The notes: generated by a model from the sequence alone, not told the origin. DNA of 64,000 bases from Flaccisagitta enflata (GCA_965153355.1 OZ231126.1:61442001-61506000), one strand, 5' to 3'; positions 44,401-56,598 are shown, counted from the stretch's first letter. Numbers and translations: made by a program.

Positions 44401-46931
44401 GTCTAAATCTATGCTAACCTTTTAGCCCTCCCATTCTAGGAACTCATTCAAAAAAACAATATTCTTTTAATTTTAAAATCTCAGGTTACCATTCAGGGCT
44501 CTTAAAGTGAGAGGAATAAAAAGCCTCACAGATTATCGTATGGTTCATTTCTTGAATGGGAGGCTAAGGGTAGGGTTTGCGGGGATTGGGAGCCAATTTG
44601 GGCCTGAATGAAGATGAACTGAATGGGTTTGAATGGGTTGAATGACTTGTGATGGGTTTCAACAGAAATTTCATTACAACCCATTCAACTTGTTCAAGCC
44701 TCAATTTCTATGAATCTCATATGTCATTGAAACCCATTCCAATTCATTCAAGCCCATTAATCCATTCCAATCAGTCTAAATCCTATAAGCCCCTTTTAGC
44801 CCCTCCCATTCTAGGAACTCAACTCAAAAGAACCAATAATTCTTCATTTTGAAGATTTCATTCAAGTCCATTCAAGTTTTCATTCGGGCTCTACCCTAAG
44901 GGGTAGAGCTTGAATGAAATTTTTCTTTAGTTATCATAATGGTTCAGTTTCTTGAATGGGAGGGGCTAAGAGGTAGGGGTTTAACGGGGGATTTAGAACC
45001 AATTTTGATGGCCTGAATGAACTTGAATGGATTTGAATGGACTTGAATGGATTTGAATGGACTTGAATGGATTTGAATGGACTTGAATGGGCTTGAATGA
45101 ATTGGAATGGGTTTCAATGACATTAAGGGAGAATTTCATAGAAATTTCAACCGGATTGGAATGGCTTTGAACGAGTTGGAATGGGTTGTAATGAAATTCT
45201 TGTTGGAACCCATCACAAGTCATTCAAACCCATTCAAATCCATTCAAGTCCATTCAAGTTCATTCAGGCCATCAAAATTGGTTCTAAATCCCCCGTTAAA
45301 CCCCTACCTCTTAGCCCCTCCCATTCAAGAAACTGAACCATAATGATAACTAAAGAAAATTATCAAGCTCTACCCCTTAGGGTAAGCCCGAATGAAAACT
45401 TGAATGGACATGAATGAAATCTTCCCAATGAAAAATTATTGGTTCTTGCAGGTTGAGTTCCTGGAATGGGAGGGGCTAAAGGTAGGGGTTTATAGATTTA
45501 GACTGGATTGGAATGGATTGAATGGGCAGAATGAATTGGAATGGTTTCAATGACATAGGGTGATTTTCGCCATTTCAACCAGGTTGGAATGGCTTTGAAC
45601 CAGTTGGAATGGGTTGTAATGAAATTCTTGTTGGAACCCATCACAAGTCATTCAAACCCATTCAAATCCATTCAAATCCATTGAAGTCCATTCAAGTTCA
45701 TTCAGGCGATCAAAATTTGTTCTAAATCCCCCGTTAACCTACCTCTTAGCCTCCCATTCAAGAAACTGAACCATAATGATAACTAAAGAAAAATTTCATT
45801 CAAGCTCTACCAGGGTAGAGCCCGAATGAAAACTTGAATGGACTTAAATGAAATCTTCAAAATGAAGAATTATTGGTTTCTTTTGATTGAGTTCCTAGAA
45901 TGGGAGGGGCTAAAAATAGGGGTTTATAGGAGGATGGAATGGTTTGAATGGACTTGAATGGACTGAATAATTGGATTGAGTTTCAATGACATTAAGGGTG
46001 ATTTTCATAGAAATTTCAACAGATTGGAATGGCTTTGAACGAGTTGGAATGGGTTGTAATGAAATTCTTGTTGGAGACCCATCCCGTCATTCAAACCCAT
46101 TCAAATCCATTCAAGTCCATTCAAGTTCATTCAGGCGATCAAAATTGGTTCTAATCCCCGTTAAACCCAACCTCTTAGCCCTCCCATTCAAGAAACTGAA
46201 CCATAATGATAAATAAAGAAAAATTTCATTCAGCTCTACCCCTTAGGGTAGAGCCCGAATGAACTTGAATAGACTTGAATGAAATCTTCAAAATGAAGAA
46301 TTGGTTCTTTTAGTTGAAGTTCCTAGAATGGAGGCTAAAAGGTAGGGGTTATAGATTTGAACTGGATTGGAATGGATTTGAATGGACTTGAATGGGCTTG
46401 AATGAATTGGAATGGGTTTCAATGACATTAAGGGTGATTTTCATAGAAATTTCAACCAGATTGGAATGGCTTTGAACAAGTTGGAATGGGTTGTAATGAA
46501 ATTCTTGTTGGAACCCATCACAAGTCATTCAAACCCATTCAAATCCATTCAAGTCCATTCAAGTTCATTCAGGCGATCAAAATTGGTTCTAAATCCCCCG
46601 TTAAACCCCTACCTCTTAGCCCCTCCCATTCAAGAAACTGAACCATAATGATAACTAAAGAAAAATTTCATTCAGGCTCTACCTCTTAGGGTAGAGCCCA
46701 AATGAAAACTTGAATGGACTTGAATGAAATCTTCAAATTGAAGAATAATTGGTTCTTTTGAGTTGAGTTCCTAGAATGGGAGGGGCTATAAGGTAGGGGT
46801 TTATAGGGGAATTTAGACTGAATTGGAATGGATTTGAATGGACTGGAATGGGCTTGAATGAATTGGAATGGGCTTGAATGAGGAATGGGTATCAATGACA
46901 TTAAGGGTGATTTTCATAGAAATTTCAACCT

Positions 46932-47041
46932 AGGCCAGTCAGCATCACTTGGCCAGTCAGCATCACTTGGCCAGTCAGCATCACAAGGCCAGTCAGCATC
47001 ACTAGGCCAGTCAGCATCACCAGACCAGTCAGCATCACCAG
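46932..47041 (-). repeat. 18-bp repeats at satellite-2 inversion junction 1
   Basis: Six copies of CAGTCAGCATCAC with TTGGC/AAGGC/TAGGC/CAGAC joints, flanked left by forward monomer (TTTCATAGAAATTTCAACCT) and right by A-run and reversed monomer. Confidence 0.85.
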
Positions 47042-50000
47042 AAAAAAAAATTTGATGGCTTGAGTGAACTTGAATGGACTTGAATGGATTTGAATGGGTT
47101 TAAATGACTTGTGATGGCTTCCAACAGAAATTTCATTACAACCCATTTCAACTCATTCAAAGCCATCGAGTCTGGTTGAAATTTCTATGAAAATCACCCT
47201 TTATGTCATTGAAACCTATTCCTATTCAAGCCCATTCAAATCCATTCCAATCCAGTCTAACCCCCCTATAAACCTCAATTTTGATGGCCTGAGCGAACCT
47301 GAATGAACTTGAATGGATTTAAATGGGTTTGAATGACTATGATGGGTTCCATTTCATTACAACCCATTCCAACTTGTTCAGAGCCATTCCAATCCGGTTG
47401 AAATTTCTATGAAAATCACCCTTGATGTCATTGAAACCCATTCCAATTCATTCAAGCCCATTCTAGTCCATTCAAATCCATTCCAATCCAGTCTAAATCC
47501 CCCTATAAACCCCTACCTTTTAGCCCCTCCCATTCTAGGAACTCAACTCAAAAGAACCAATAATTCTTCATTTTGAAGATTTCATTCAAGTCCATTCAAG
47601 TTTTCATTCGGGCTCTACCCTAAGAGGTAGAGCTTTGAAATTTTTCTTAAGTTATCATTATGGTTCAGTTTCTTGAATGGGAGGGGCTAAGAGGTAGGGG
47701 TTTAACGGGGGATTTAGAACCAATTTTGATGGCCTGAATGAACTTGAATGGACTTGAATGGATTTGAATGGGTTTGAATGACTTGTGATGGGTTCCAACA
47801 GGAATTTCATTACAACCCATTCCATTTTGTTCAAAGCCATTCCAATCTGGTTGAAATTTCTATGAAAGTCACCCTTAATGTCATTGAAACCCATTCAGAT
47901 CCATTTCAAGCCCATTCAAATCCATTCCAATCAGTCTAAATCTATAGCCCCACTTTTAGCCCCTCCCATTCTAGGAACTCAACTCAAAAGAACCAATAAT
48001 TCTTCATTTTGAAGATTTCATTTAAGTCCATTCAAGTTTTATTAGCTCTACCTAAAGTAGAGCTTGAATGAAATTTATTTAAGTTATCATTATGGTTCAG
48101 TTTCTTGAATGGGAGGGTTTAAGAGGTAGGGGTTTAACGGGGGATTTAGAACCAATTTTGATGGCCTGAATGAACTTGAATGGACTTGAATGGATTTGAA
48201 TGGGTTTGAATGACTGTTGATGGGTTCCAACAAGAATTTCATTTCAACCCATTCCAACTCGTTCAAAGTCATTCCAATCTGGTTGAAATTTCTATGAAAA
48301 TCACCCTTGATGTCATTGAAACCCATTCCAATTCATTCAAGCCCATTCAAGTCCATTCAAATCCATTCCAATCCAGTCTAAATCCCCCTATAAACCCCTA
48401 CCTTTTAGCCCCTCCCATTCTAGGAACTCAACTCAAAAGAACCAATAATTCTTCATTTTGAAGATTTCATTCAAGTCCATTCAAGTTTTCATTCGGGCTC
48501 TACCCTAAGGGGTAGAGCTTGAATGAAATTTTTCTTTAGTTATCATTATGGTTCAGTTTCTTGAATGGGAGGGGCTAAAGCAGGGTTTTAACGGTTTAGA
48601 ACCAATTGATAGCCTGAATGACTTGAATGGACTTGAATGGTTTTGAAGGACTTGTGATGGCTTCCAACAGGAATTTTATTACAACCCATTCCAACTCGTT
48701 CAAAGCCATTCCAATCTGGTTGAAATTTCTATGAAAATCTCCCTTAATGTCATTGAAACCCATTCCAATTCCATTCAAGTCATTCAAATCATTCCAATCC
48801 AGTCTAAATCCCCCTATAAACCCCTACCTTTTAGCCCCTCCCATTCTAGGAACTCAACTCAAAAGAACCAATAATTCTTCATTTTGAAGATTTCATTCAA
48901 GTCCATTCAAGTTTTCATTGGGCTCTACCTGAGGTAGAGCAGAATAAGGCCCACTAGTTATCATTATGGTTCAGTTTCTTGAATGGGAGGGGCTAAGGCA
49001 GTTGTTTAACGAGGGATTTAGCAATGGCCTGAATGGATTGAATGAATTTAATGGATTGAATGGATTTGAATGGACTTGAATGGGCTTGAATGAATTGGAA
49101 TGGGTTTCAATGACATTAAGGGAGATTTTCATAGAAATTTCAACTGGATTGGAATGGCTTTGAACGAGTTGGAATGGGTTGTAATGAAATTCTTGTTGGA
49201 ACCCATCACAAGTCATTCAAACCCATTCAAATCCATTCAAGTCCATTCATGTTCATTCAGGCCATCAAAATTGGTTCTAAATCCCCCGTTAAACCCCTAC
49301 CTCTTAGCCCCTCCCATTCAAGAAACTGAACCATAATGATAACTAAAGAAAAATTTCATTCAAGCTCTACCCCTTAGGGTAGAGCCCGAATGAAAACTTG
49401 AATGGACTTGAATGAAATCTTCAAAATGAAGAATTATTGGTTCTTTTGAGTTGAGTTCCTAGAATGGGAGGGGCTAAAAGGTAGGGGTTTATAGGGGGAT
49501 TTAGACTGGATTGGAATGGATTTGAATGGACTTGAATGAGCTTGAATGAATTGGAATGGGTTTCAATGACATTAAGGGTGATTTTCATAGAAATTTCAAC
49601 CGGATTGGAATGGCTTTGAACGAGTTGGAATGGGTTGTAATGAAATTCTTGTTGGAACCCATCACAAGTCATTCAAACCCATTCAAATCCATTCAAGTCC
49701 ATTCAAGTCCATTCAGGTCCATCAAAATTTGTTCAAATCCCCGTTCAAGTCCTACCTCTTAGCCTCCCATTCAAGAAACTGAACCATAATGATAACTAAA
49801 GAAAAATTTCATTCAAGCTCTACCCCTTAGGGTAGAGCCCGAATAAAAACTTGAATGGACTTGAATGAAATCTTCAAAATGAAGAATTATTGGTTCTTTT
49901 GAGTTGAGTTCCTAGAATGGGAGGCTAAAAAGGTAGGGTTTTATAGAGATTTAGACTGGATTGAATGGATTTGAATGGACTTGAATGGCTTGAATGAATT

Positions 50001-50526
50001 GGATTGGGTTTCAATGACATTAAGGGTGATTTTCATAGAAATTTCAACCAGATTGGAATGGCTTTGAACGAGTTGGAATGGGTTGTAATGAAATTCTTGT
50101 TGGAACCCATCACAAGTCATTCAAACCCATTCAAATCCATTCAAGTCCATTCAAGTTCATTCAGGCCATCAAAATTGGTTCTAAATCCCCCGTTAAACCC
50201 CTACCTCTTAGCCCCTCCCATTCAAGAAACTGAACCATAATGATAACTAAAGAAAAATTTCATTCAAGCTCTACCCCTTAGGGTAGAGCCCGAATGAAAA
50301 CTTGAATGGACTTGAATGAAATCTTCAAAATGAAGAATTATTGGTTCTTTTGAGTTGAGTTCCTAGAATGGGAGGGGCTAAAAGGTGGGGTTTATAGGGG
50401 GATTTAGACTGGATTGGAATGGATTTGAATGGACTGGAATGGGCTTGAATGAATTGGAATGGGCTTGAATGAATTGGAATGGGTATCAATGACATTAAGG
50501 GTGATTTTCATAGAAATTTCAACCTA

Positions 50527-50652
50527 GGCCAGTCAGCATCACTAGGCCAGTCAGCATCACTTGGCCAGTCAGCATCACAAGGACAGTCAGTAACACCAGA
50601 CCAGTAAGCATCACTAGACCAGTCAGCATCACCAGACCAGTCAGCATCACCA
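50527..50652 (-). repeat. 18-bp repeats at satellite-2 inversion junction 2
   Basis: Seven copies in the same context as 46932-47041. The flanks also match, including the truncated phrase CAGTCTAACCCCCCTATAAA on the right (47.26 and 50.86 kb), so about 1 kb around the junction was duplicated 3.6 kb apart. Confidence 0.85.
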
Positions 50653-52486
50653 GAAAAAAAAATTTGATGGCTTGAATGAACTTGAATGGATTTGAATGGG
50701 TTTAAATGACTTGTGATGGCTTCCAACAGAAATTTCATTACAACCCATTTCAACTCATTCAAAGCCATCGAATCTGGTTGAAATTTCTATGAAAATCACC
50801 CTTTATGTCATTGAAACCTATTCCTATTCAAGCCCATTCAAATCCTTTCCAATCCAGTCTAACCCCCCTATAAACCTCAATTATGATGGCCTGAGCGAAC
50901 CTGAATGAACTTGAATGGATTTGAATGGGTTTGAATGACTATGATGGGTTCCATTTCATTACAACCCATTCCAACTCGTTCAGAGCCATTCCAATCCGGT
51001 TGAAATTTCTATGAAAATCACCCTTGATGTCATTGAAACCCATTCCAATTCATTCAAGCCCATTCTAGTCCATTCAAATCCATTCCAATCCAGTCTAAAT
51101 CCCCCTATAAACCCCTACCTTTTAGCCCCTCCCATTCTAGGAACTCAACTCAAAAGAACCAATAATTCTTCATTTTGAAGATTTCATTCAAGTCCATTCA
51201 AGTTTTCATTCGGGCTCTACCCTAAGAGGTAGAGCTTGAATGAAATTTTTCTTTAGTTATCATTATGGTTCAGTTTCTTGAATGGGAGGGGCTAAGAGGT
51301 AGGGGTTTAACGGGGGATTTAGAACCAATTTTGATGGCCTGAATGAACTTGAATGGACTTGAATGGATTTGAATGGGTTTGAATGACTTGTGATGGGTTC
51401 CAACAGGAATTTCATTACAACCCATTCCAACTTGTTCAAAGCCATTCCAATCCGGTTGAAATTTCTATGAAAATCACCCTTAATGTCATTGAAACCCATT
51501 CAGATCCATTCAAGCCCATTCAAATCCATTCCAATCCAGTCTAAATCCCCCTATAAACCCCTACCTTTTAGCCCCTCCCATTCTAGGAACTCAACTCAAA
51601 AGAACCAATAATTCTTCATTTTGAAGATTTCATTCAAGTCCATTCAAGTTTTCATTCGGGCTCTACCCTAAGGGGTAGAGCTTGAATGAAATTTTTCTTT
51701 AGTTATCATTATGGTTCAGTTTCTTGAATGGGAGGGGCTAAGAGGTAGGGGTTTAACGGGGGATTTAGAACCAATTTTGATGGCCTGAATGAACTTGAAT
51801 GGACTTGAATGGATTTGAATGGGTTTGAATGACTTGTGATGGGTTCCAACAGGAATTTCATTACAACCCATTCCAACTCGTTCAAAGCCATTCCAATCTG
51901 GTTGAAATTTCTATGAAAATCACCCTTAATGTCATTGAAACCCATTCCAATTCATTCAAGCCCATTCAAGTCCATTCAAATCCATTCCAATCCAGTCTAA
52001 ATCCCCCTATAAACCCCTACCTTTTAGCCCCTCCCATTCTAGGAACTCAACTCAAAAGAACCAATAATTCTTCAATTTGAAGATTTCATTCAAGTCCATT
52101 CAAGCTTTCATTCGGGCTCTACCCTAAGAGGTAGTGCCTGAATGAAATTTTTCTTTAGTTATCATTTTGGTTCAGTTTCTTGATTGGGAGGGGCTAAGAG
52201 GTAGGGGTTTAATGGGGGATTTAGAACCAATTTTGATGGCCTGAATGAACTTGAATGAACTTGAATGGATTTGAATGGGTTTGAATGACTTGTGATGGGT
52301 TCCAACCAGAATTTCATTACAACCCATTCCAACTCGTTCAAAGCCATTCCAATCTGGTTGAAATTTCTATGAAAATCACCCTTAATGTCATTGAAACCCA
52401 TTCCAATTCATTCAAGCCCATTCAAGTCCATTCAAATTCATTCCAATCCAGTCTAAATCCCCCTATAAACCACTTGGTTTGTTTTT

Positions 52487-52702
52487 AGTTGCAGATACGC
52501 AACTCTATAAGAGGCTTAGTCCATCTGTCCGTCCGTCGGTCCGTTGATCCGTCCAGGGTCATCGAGTTTATTAAGTTGGAAAACAAGCATTTTTGGTACT
52601 TCTTACGTATGTTTGAATGTTGGGGGAGGGTTTTGGTGTGGATGGGGGATGGATGCCTCTGCCCACCCGTCCACATTGATATTGTGAACCCGCATCACTT
52701 TT
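52487..52702 (+). mobile_element. H3 hairpin-headed element
   Basis: TTTTAGTTGCAGATACGCAA with pairing arm, CTCTATAAGAGGCTTAGTCC, a TCCGTCCGTCGGTCCGTTG tract, GGTGTGGATGGGGGATGG, and the far end GCCCACCCGTCCACATTGAT then GTGAACCCGCATCAC. It abuts the right end of satellite 2. ORFs 52485-52794 lie in it. Confidence 0.75.
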
Positions 52703-52714
52703 CTAATGACCATT

Positions 52715-53660
52715 CAATCTCTTTCAGTCACATGTTCGTGACCATCTTTGTCCGTCTGTCGGTTGAAGGGGTTCTTGAAGTCAGATTGGAATGAAATTTG
52801 GTACGGTGATAGAACAGGAGATGAAGGCTGCGTACTAAATTTCAACCTCTTCCTGTGATTCATTTGCACGTAATAACCATTTGATCTTTTCAGTTGCGTG
52901 CATGCGGCCATGTCCGTCCGTCGGTCCATCCATTGGTTAGAGGGGTTCCTCAAGTCTTATTGGAATGAAACCCGGTACAATGATATAACATATGTTGGGT
53001 CAGTGTATCAAATTTCAACCTTTTACTTGAATATTTGATCGCAGATAATTGTCATTTGAACTCTTTCAGTCGCATGCACGCAACCACCTCCATCCATTGG
53101 TCCGTCCGTCAGTTGGAGAGGATCCTCAAATTGGATTGGAATGAAACTCGGTACAGTGGTAGAACATGATATGAGGGGTTAGTGTACCAAATTTGAACCT
53201 TCTCCCATGATTTGTTTGTTCACAATTATCTTTTTCGGCTGCCAGACGAAAAATTCAGTTGCTAGACGAAAGATTCGGCTGCCAGACAAAAAATTCGGCT
53301 GCCAGACAAAAATTTCGGCTCCCTAGCCAAACAAAAAATTATGACTCCTGTATGGGAATTTTATGAGACAAGACGCTTGATACGAGTTAGCCAACTTATG
53401 TGGGCCTTTTGGTCGGTCTGTCCATCTATCAGTCCATCAGTCCTCTTAGTGCAAGGTACTTTTTTGCCCTTTTTTAGCAAAAAAAAAAGGCGATGCCGAC
53501 TGGGTGGGTGTGATGTTGACTGAGTGGGGGTGATTATGCTGATTGTGAGGGTGATGTCGACTTGGTTAAGGTGATGCTGACAGTCTCAGAACCAATCATA
53601 AAGCTTCTCCCTAGGGCCAATCAGAAATCTGAAAAAAAGCTTTTTTTTTGGCATCCAGAT
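52715..53660 (+). mobile_element. H4 composite element
   Basis: Three monomers with heads near 52725 (CTTTCAGTCACATGTTCGTG), 52888 (CTTTTCAGTTGCGTGCATGC) and 53064 (CTTTCAGTCGCATGCACGCA). The last reads CCCATGATTTGTTTGTTCAC into GCCAGACGAAAAATTC-type units at 53236-53335, then ATGGGAATTTTATGAGAC and the AT-rich tail with AGCTTCTCCCTAGGGCCAAT. Confidence 0.7.
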
Positions 53661-54061
53661 TCGTTTAAGCATTACACGCCGTGTCTCATCGCGTTACAAT
53701 ATCTAACTCTCCAGACTGCTACATTTACGGGGTTCCTTTGGGCAACCTGATGTCGTTATGTGTGGTAACTAACTTTTAAATTCAGTTTGCGCTGAGGCGC
53801 TTGTCTTTTGGATTTTTCCGTGTGATGTATACTCTTTTTTTTTATAAGAATGTCATTTTTTTTTCGAAGGTTTCATGTTCTTATTTTCAAAGCCAAATAA
53901 AGCCTTCAACGTTTTAGTGTTTTTAATTTCAAATACTATATAAACTATAGGAAACCCTATAATATACTATTAATCAATTACACTAAACACATTTTTATTA
54001 AATACTGTTGAAAAAACTTCAATTATTAAAGTCTGGGGATATTTCCATGATGCTTATTTAG
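53661..54061. other. AT-rich unassigned stretch
   Basis: No gene or recognised repeat. Confidence 0.45.
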
Positions 54062-54148
54062 CAAGGCCGGATACACGGCTACCAAAGTTGCGTGCGGGTG
54101 GGCAGGGGCCATATTTGGAACCTGGAGTCGCGTGCACGCGACAAAAAG
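54062..54148 (-). mobile_element. Internally deleted H1 element
   Basis: CAAGGCCGGATACACGGCTA, TTGCGTGCGGGTGGGCAGGG, then GGAGTCGCGTGCACGCGACA and an A-run. The ACGGACGG tract is lost, leaving both ends in about 87 bp. Confidence 0.8.
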
Positions 54149-54292
54149 TAAGTTAACAATTTGATTGGTTAATTCGGCCTTTTGGTAGAAACTACCAACG
54201 TCGAGCCTTCCGTCGATATCAACAATAATTTCCAGATGAGAGCACTTGTGTTTGAGTATCTGCAAACTGCTGATGGTAGACGACATACGGGA
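54149..54292 (+). repeat. Dispersed repeat fragment
   Basis: AACAATTTGATTGGTTAATT, CTACCAACGTCGAGCC and TCGATATCAACAATAATTTC match 34272-34360; GAGAGCACTTGTGTTTGAG and ATCTGCAAACTGCTGATGG match 36851-36905. The two parts are adjacent here and separate there. Confidence 0.55.
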
Positions 54293-54468
54293 TTACGTAC
54301 ACTTTATTTTTTTAAAGAGCCTAGTTTATAAGAACATCAAGGCTTGAAATCGCTCCAAAATTAAGAACATCATATTTTTATTAGTAGCTATCTCTATCTC
54401 TTTTAAAGGCTTCAGCCAAAAAATGACGTTCTTAAAAAAGATAAAAAGCGTATCCTCCGAAGGACGTT
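54293..54468. mobile_element. Small inverted-terminal element (TAAGAACATC family)
   Basis: Left end GTACACTTTATTTTTTTAAA and right end TTTAAGAACGTC..inverse, read as TTCTTAAAAAAGATAAAAAG then CGTATCC, are imperfect inverted repeats. The interior has TTTATAAGAACATCA.GGCTTGAAAT. The larger relative at 63368-63812 has the same end and TAAGAACATC motifs. Confidence 0.5.
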
Positions 54469-55059
54469 GATCATAAATAATTCATGCGGCCCTGGCGCAT
54501 TGTCAAAGACCCTTGGTCAGCGGTACCCGACGGCGACGAGCCTCGATGTTATTGACAATATTTTGTATGCACGCGACTAAAAGAAAGCTATCCACATGGG
54601 TAGACTGACGGACCAACAGACGGACATAGCCTCTTATAGTTGCATGTCCGCAACGATAAAAGAATGAAGAATGAGAATGTAAATTACAACGGGAATGAAA
54701 ATGACCCTATACACTTTCCCCAGTCGTGGACAGGTGCGCAGGTTTGCAAAAACAAATTAAACGCTCACATTTTGATAGTTACGGACGGACCTACCAGCAC
54801 TGCAAGTTCTAGAGTCGCGTGTCCGTGACTAAAAAGGCCAGATACACTATCCTAAGCACAATGCTTCCTGCGAGTGGTAGTCAAGCTGACACAATTACCG
54901 CCGAATCCCTGCCAACTAAGTTGACCCGTCATGTCTCAACATAATTTAAGAGCTCAACGCCGCTTTAGTAGACAGTAGTCCAAACACGCCAGTAATGAAA
55001 TTTCGCCTTTAAAGAAATAAATCTTAGTGTTTTCAAAGAATTTTATTTGTTGGCTGTAT
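54469..55059. other. Mixed element fragments
   Basis: 54515-54600 has GGTACCCGACGGCGACGAGC and CGCGACTAAAAGAAAGCTAT, related to duplicated block A. 54600-54660 is an H3 tail (GACGGACATAGCCTCTTATA, GTTGCATGTCCGCAAC). 54780-54835 is an H1 tail (CAAGTTCTAGAGTCGCGTGT, CCGTGACTAAAAA). No gene. Confidence 0.5.
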
Positions 55060-55189
55060 ATAAAACCATATAATTGAGTCGCCTTTGATTATTTTCCCTG
55101 CCCCTGTCTTTGATTTTCTTCCCCACAATGCGTCGCATCGCATTTTTTATTTAGAATTGTCAAAAGTTATATTCTCCCCAAATTTTCAT
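55060..55189 (+). mobile_element. Internally deleted hAT-like element fragment
   Basis: TGTATATAAAACCATATAAT, GCCTTTGATTATTTTCCCTG, TTTGATTTTCTTCCCCACAA and CAAAAGTTATATTCTCCCCA match in order the longer relative at 56599-56921. Its sequence supplies the first ~35 codons of the ORF beginning at 55085. Confidence 0.6.
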
Positions 55190-55660
55190 CACGTGGAGCA
55201 CTTACTGCCACAAGAAGTTCTCGACAAGGAAGATCAATGGAAGGCACCGCCGCAACCGAGCAAACATAATCAGCAGCACAAGGAAAGGAGGCGTTTTGAA
55301 CCGCCGGTGGACTACGGCTAGTGGGGCGATTGGGATGACCCGGCATTGTCATTTGGAAGTGACGCCGCTGTGCCCCTTCAACGATGACGCCGCGACATTG
55401 AAGATGACTGGATGGTAGTAGGCGAAGTCGGTGTTGGTGACATCATAAGCGATGTTAACCATGTTGTTGTAAGCAGCCGAGTTGTCGTTACCGCCACCAC
55501 CGCCAACACGGCCAACGACAATAACGCCGCCACCGCCGCGGCTGCTTCCAAAGACAACGACAATTCTACCGCCGCGGAAGAGGAATCGGAAGATGTCAAT
55601 GATCTTGCCACCGCCACTGTGGATGATGCCGCAACCACCGCAGAAAAGAAACTAGTATAA
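55190..55660 (+). pseudogene. Decayed Ala/Thr/Asp/Asn-rich gene remnant
   Basis: One reading frame (that of ATG 55085) is coding-like throughout 55190-55660 but carries an in-frame TAG at 55319 and a TGA near 55385, and ends in TAATGA at 55661. Features in order: a charged stretch (KEDQWKAPPQPSKHNQQHKE), an Arg-rich patch before the TAG, WGDWDDPALSFGSD after it, DIEDDW near 55395, then a low-complexity Ala/Thr/Asn/Asp/Glu tail. Codons use C or G at third positions much more than the surrounding DNA. The 5' part (55085-55189) is transposon-derived. No family recognised. Composition resembles 59448-60434 (both contain A-S-K-D runs), so they may be exons or relics of one gene. Confidence 0.4.
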
Positions 55661-56099
55661 TGATGCCGCAACAGCCGTTGATAGAAATAATGATGCCAAT
55701 GAAAAACACGACGACAGTGCTCAACATCATTCTCTTGCACGATGTAGCGCAGTCAGAAGGACAAGACATGGATTTGCATGGATTTGGACGAATAAGAAGC
55801 AGTTAATGCGGGTCAACAACAGCAACCAGTTCCATTCAACATCAACAACGGGTAAGATGAAGAGGCAATGGATGTCTGACCAATACACAGTTGTCAGTGA
55901 ATCTGAATCGGATAATGACGCTAACCATAATCACCACTTCTTCTATCCTTAAACCTGAAAAAACGAGTTCTACTTCTTTACTTATTCTTCCTCTGGCAAA
56001 CTATAGGCAAAAAAAAATCGTACATTTCTCATTTCTACCATATCTTGGTGCTGCTTTTGAAAAAGTACATAAAATCTATGACCATTTTAAAGAGCTTTA
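55661..56099. other. Unassigned region after the remnant
   Basis: Coding-like composition (GATGATGCC, GACAACAGC codons) fades by about 55900. The 69-codon ORF 55891-56100 has no recognisable feature. Confidence 0.35.
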
Positions 56100-56107
56100 A
56101 AAATCTT

Positions 56108-56422
56108 CAGGCCTGTATATAGTTGCATATTTCCCCCCCCGCAGGGGGGGGAATAAAATCAAAGGATTTGGAAATGGGGAAGAAAATCAAAGGGTAGAAA
56201 AAACAAAAACAGAAAAATATAGAAGACATTACACTTTTGGCAGTACTAAAATGTAATATTTAGTCACCACAACACTATTTCATACTATTTAAACCAAAAT
56301 ATTACTATTTAGGGGGTATATGGGGAAGAAAATCAAATGTAGTTAGACTCCGCGGGGAAGAAAATCAAAGGACCAGGGGGGGGGGAAAGAAATCAGAGGT
56401 CACGCAACTATATACACCCCTG
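56108..56422. mobile_element. hAT-like MITE with 8-bp target duplication
   Basis: Left terminus CAGGCCTGTATATAGTTGC, right terminus GCAACTATATACACCCCTG, which reads CAGGGGTGTATATAGTTGC on the other strand (17 of 19 matching). The perfect 8-mer AAAATCTT flanks it at 56100-56107 and 56423-56430. The 315-bp interior has C- and G-runs, repeated GGGGAAGAAAATCAAA and no ORF. CAG ends plus 8-bp duplication are diagnostic of the hAT superfamily. Confidence 0.85.
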
Positions 56423-56598
56423 AAAATCTTTGATATGAGTTGAACAAAATTCTTACTCGAAAACAAGAAGTTACATTAATTTTTTTTAAAAAAGTATCAA
56501 ATTGAAATCTGCCAGATGTGACGTTTTTTAACTTGTATTCACGGACTGAAAGTCTTTTCTAAACGGAATGACTTAAGGTCTGCATGGCGCCATTTTGT

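Larger units (their letters stand above)
41417..52470. repeat. Satellite 2: about 24 monomers of about 440-475 bp in both orientations
   Basis: Monomer landmarks are GAATGGGAGGGGCTAAAAGG, GGTTTATAGGGGGATTTAGA, GGGTTTCAATGACATTAAGG, TGATTTTCATAGAAATTTCA, ACCCATCACAAGTCATTCAA, CCCCCGTTAAACCCCTACCT and AGCTCTACCCCTTAGGGTAG. Period from repeated starts is about 446-476 bp (51263 to 51709; 43371 to 43847). Predominantly forward at 41.6-44.3, 45.0-46.9 and 49.05-50.5 kb; reversed at 44.4-45.0, 46.9-49.0 and 50.5-52.5 kb. ATTCAAATCC/GGATTTGAAT 10-mers form internal sub-repeats. The recurring 78- and 83-codon ORFs are monomer read-through. Confidence 0.95.

Noticed and set aside
41417-52470. Recurring 78- and 83-codon ORFs on both strands, identical many times
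   Set aside because: They repeat with the satellite period, switch strand with monomer orientation, and both strands' versions share the same end because of the palindromic core. No initiation or domain evidence.
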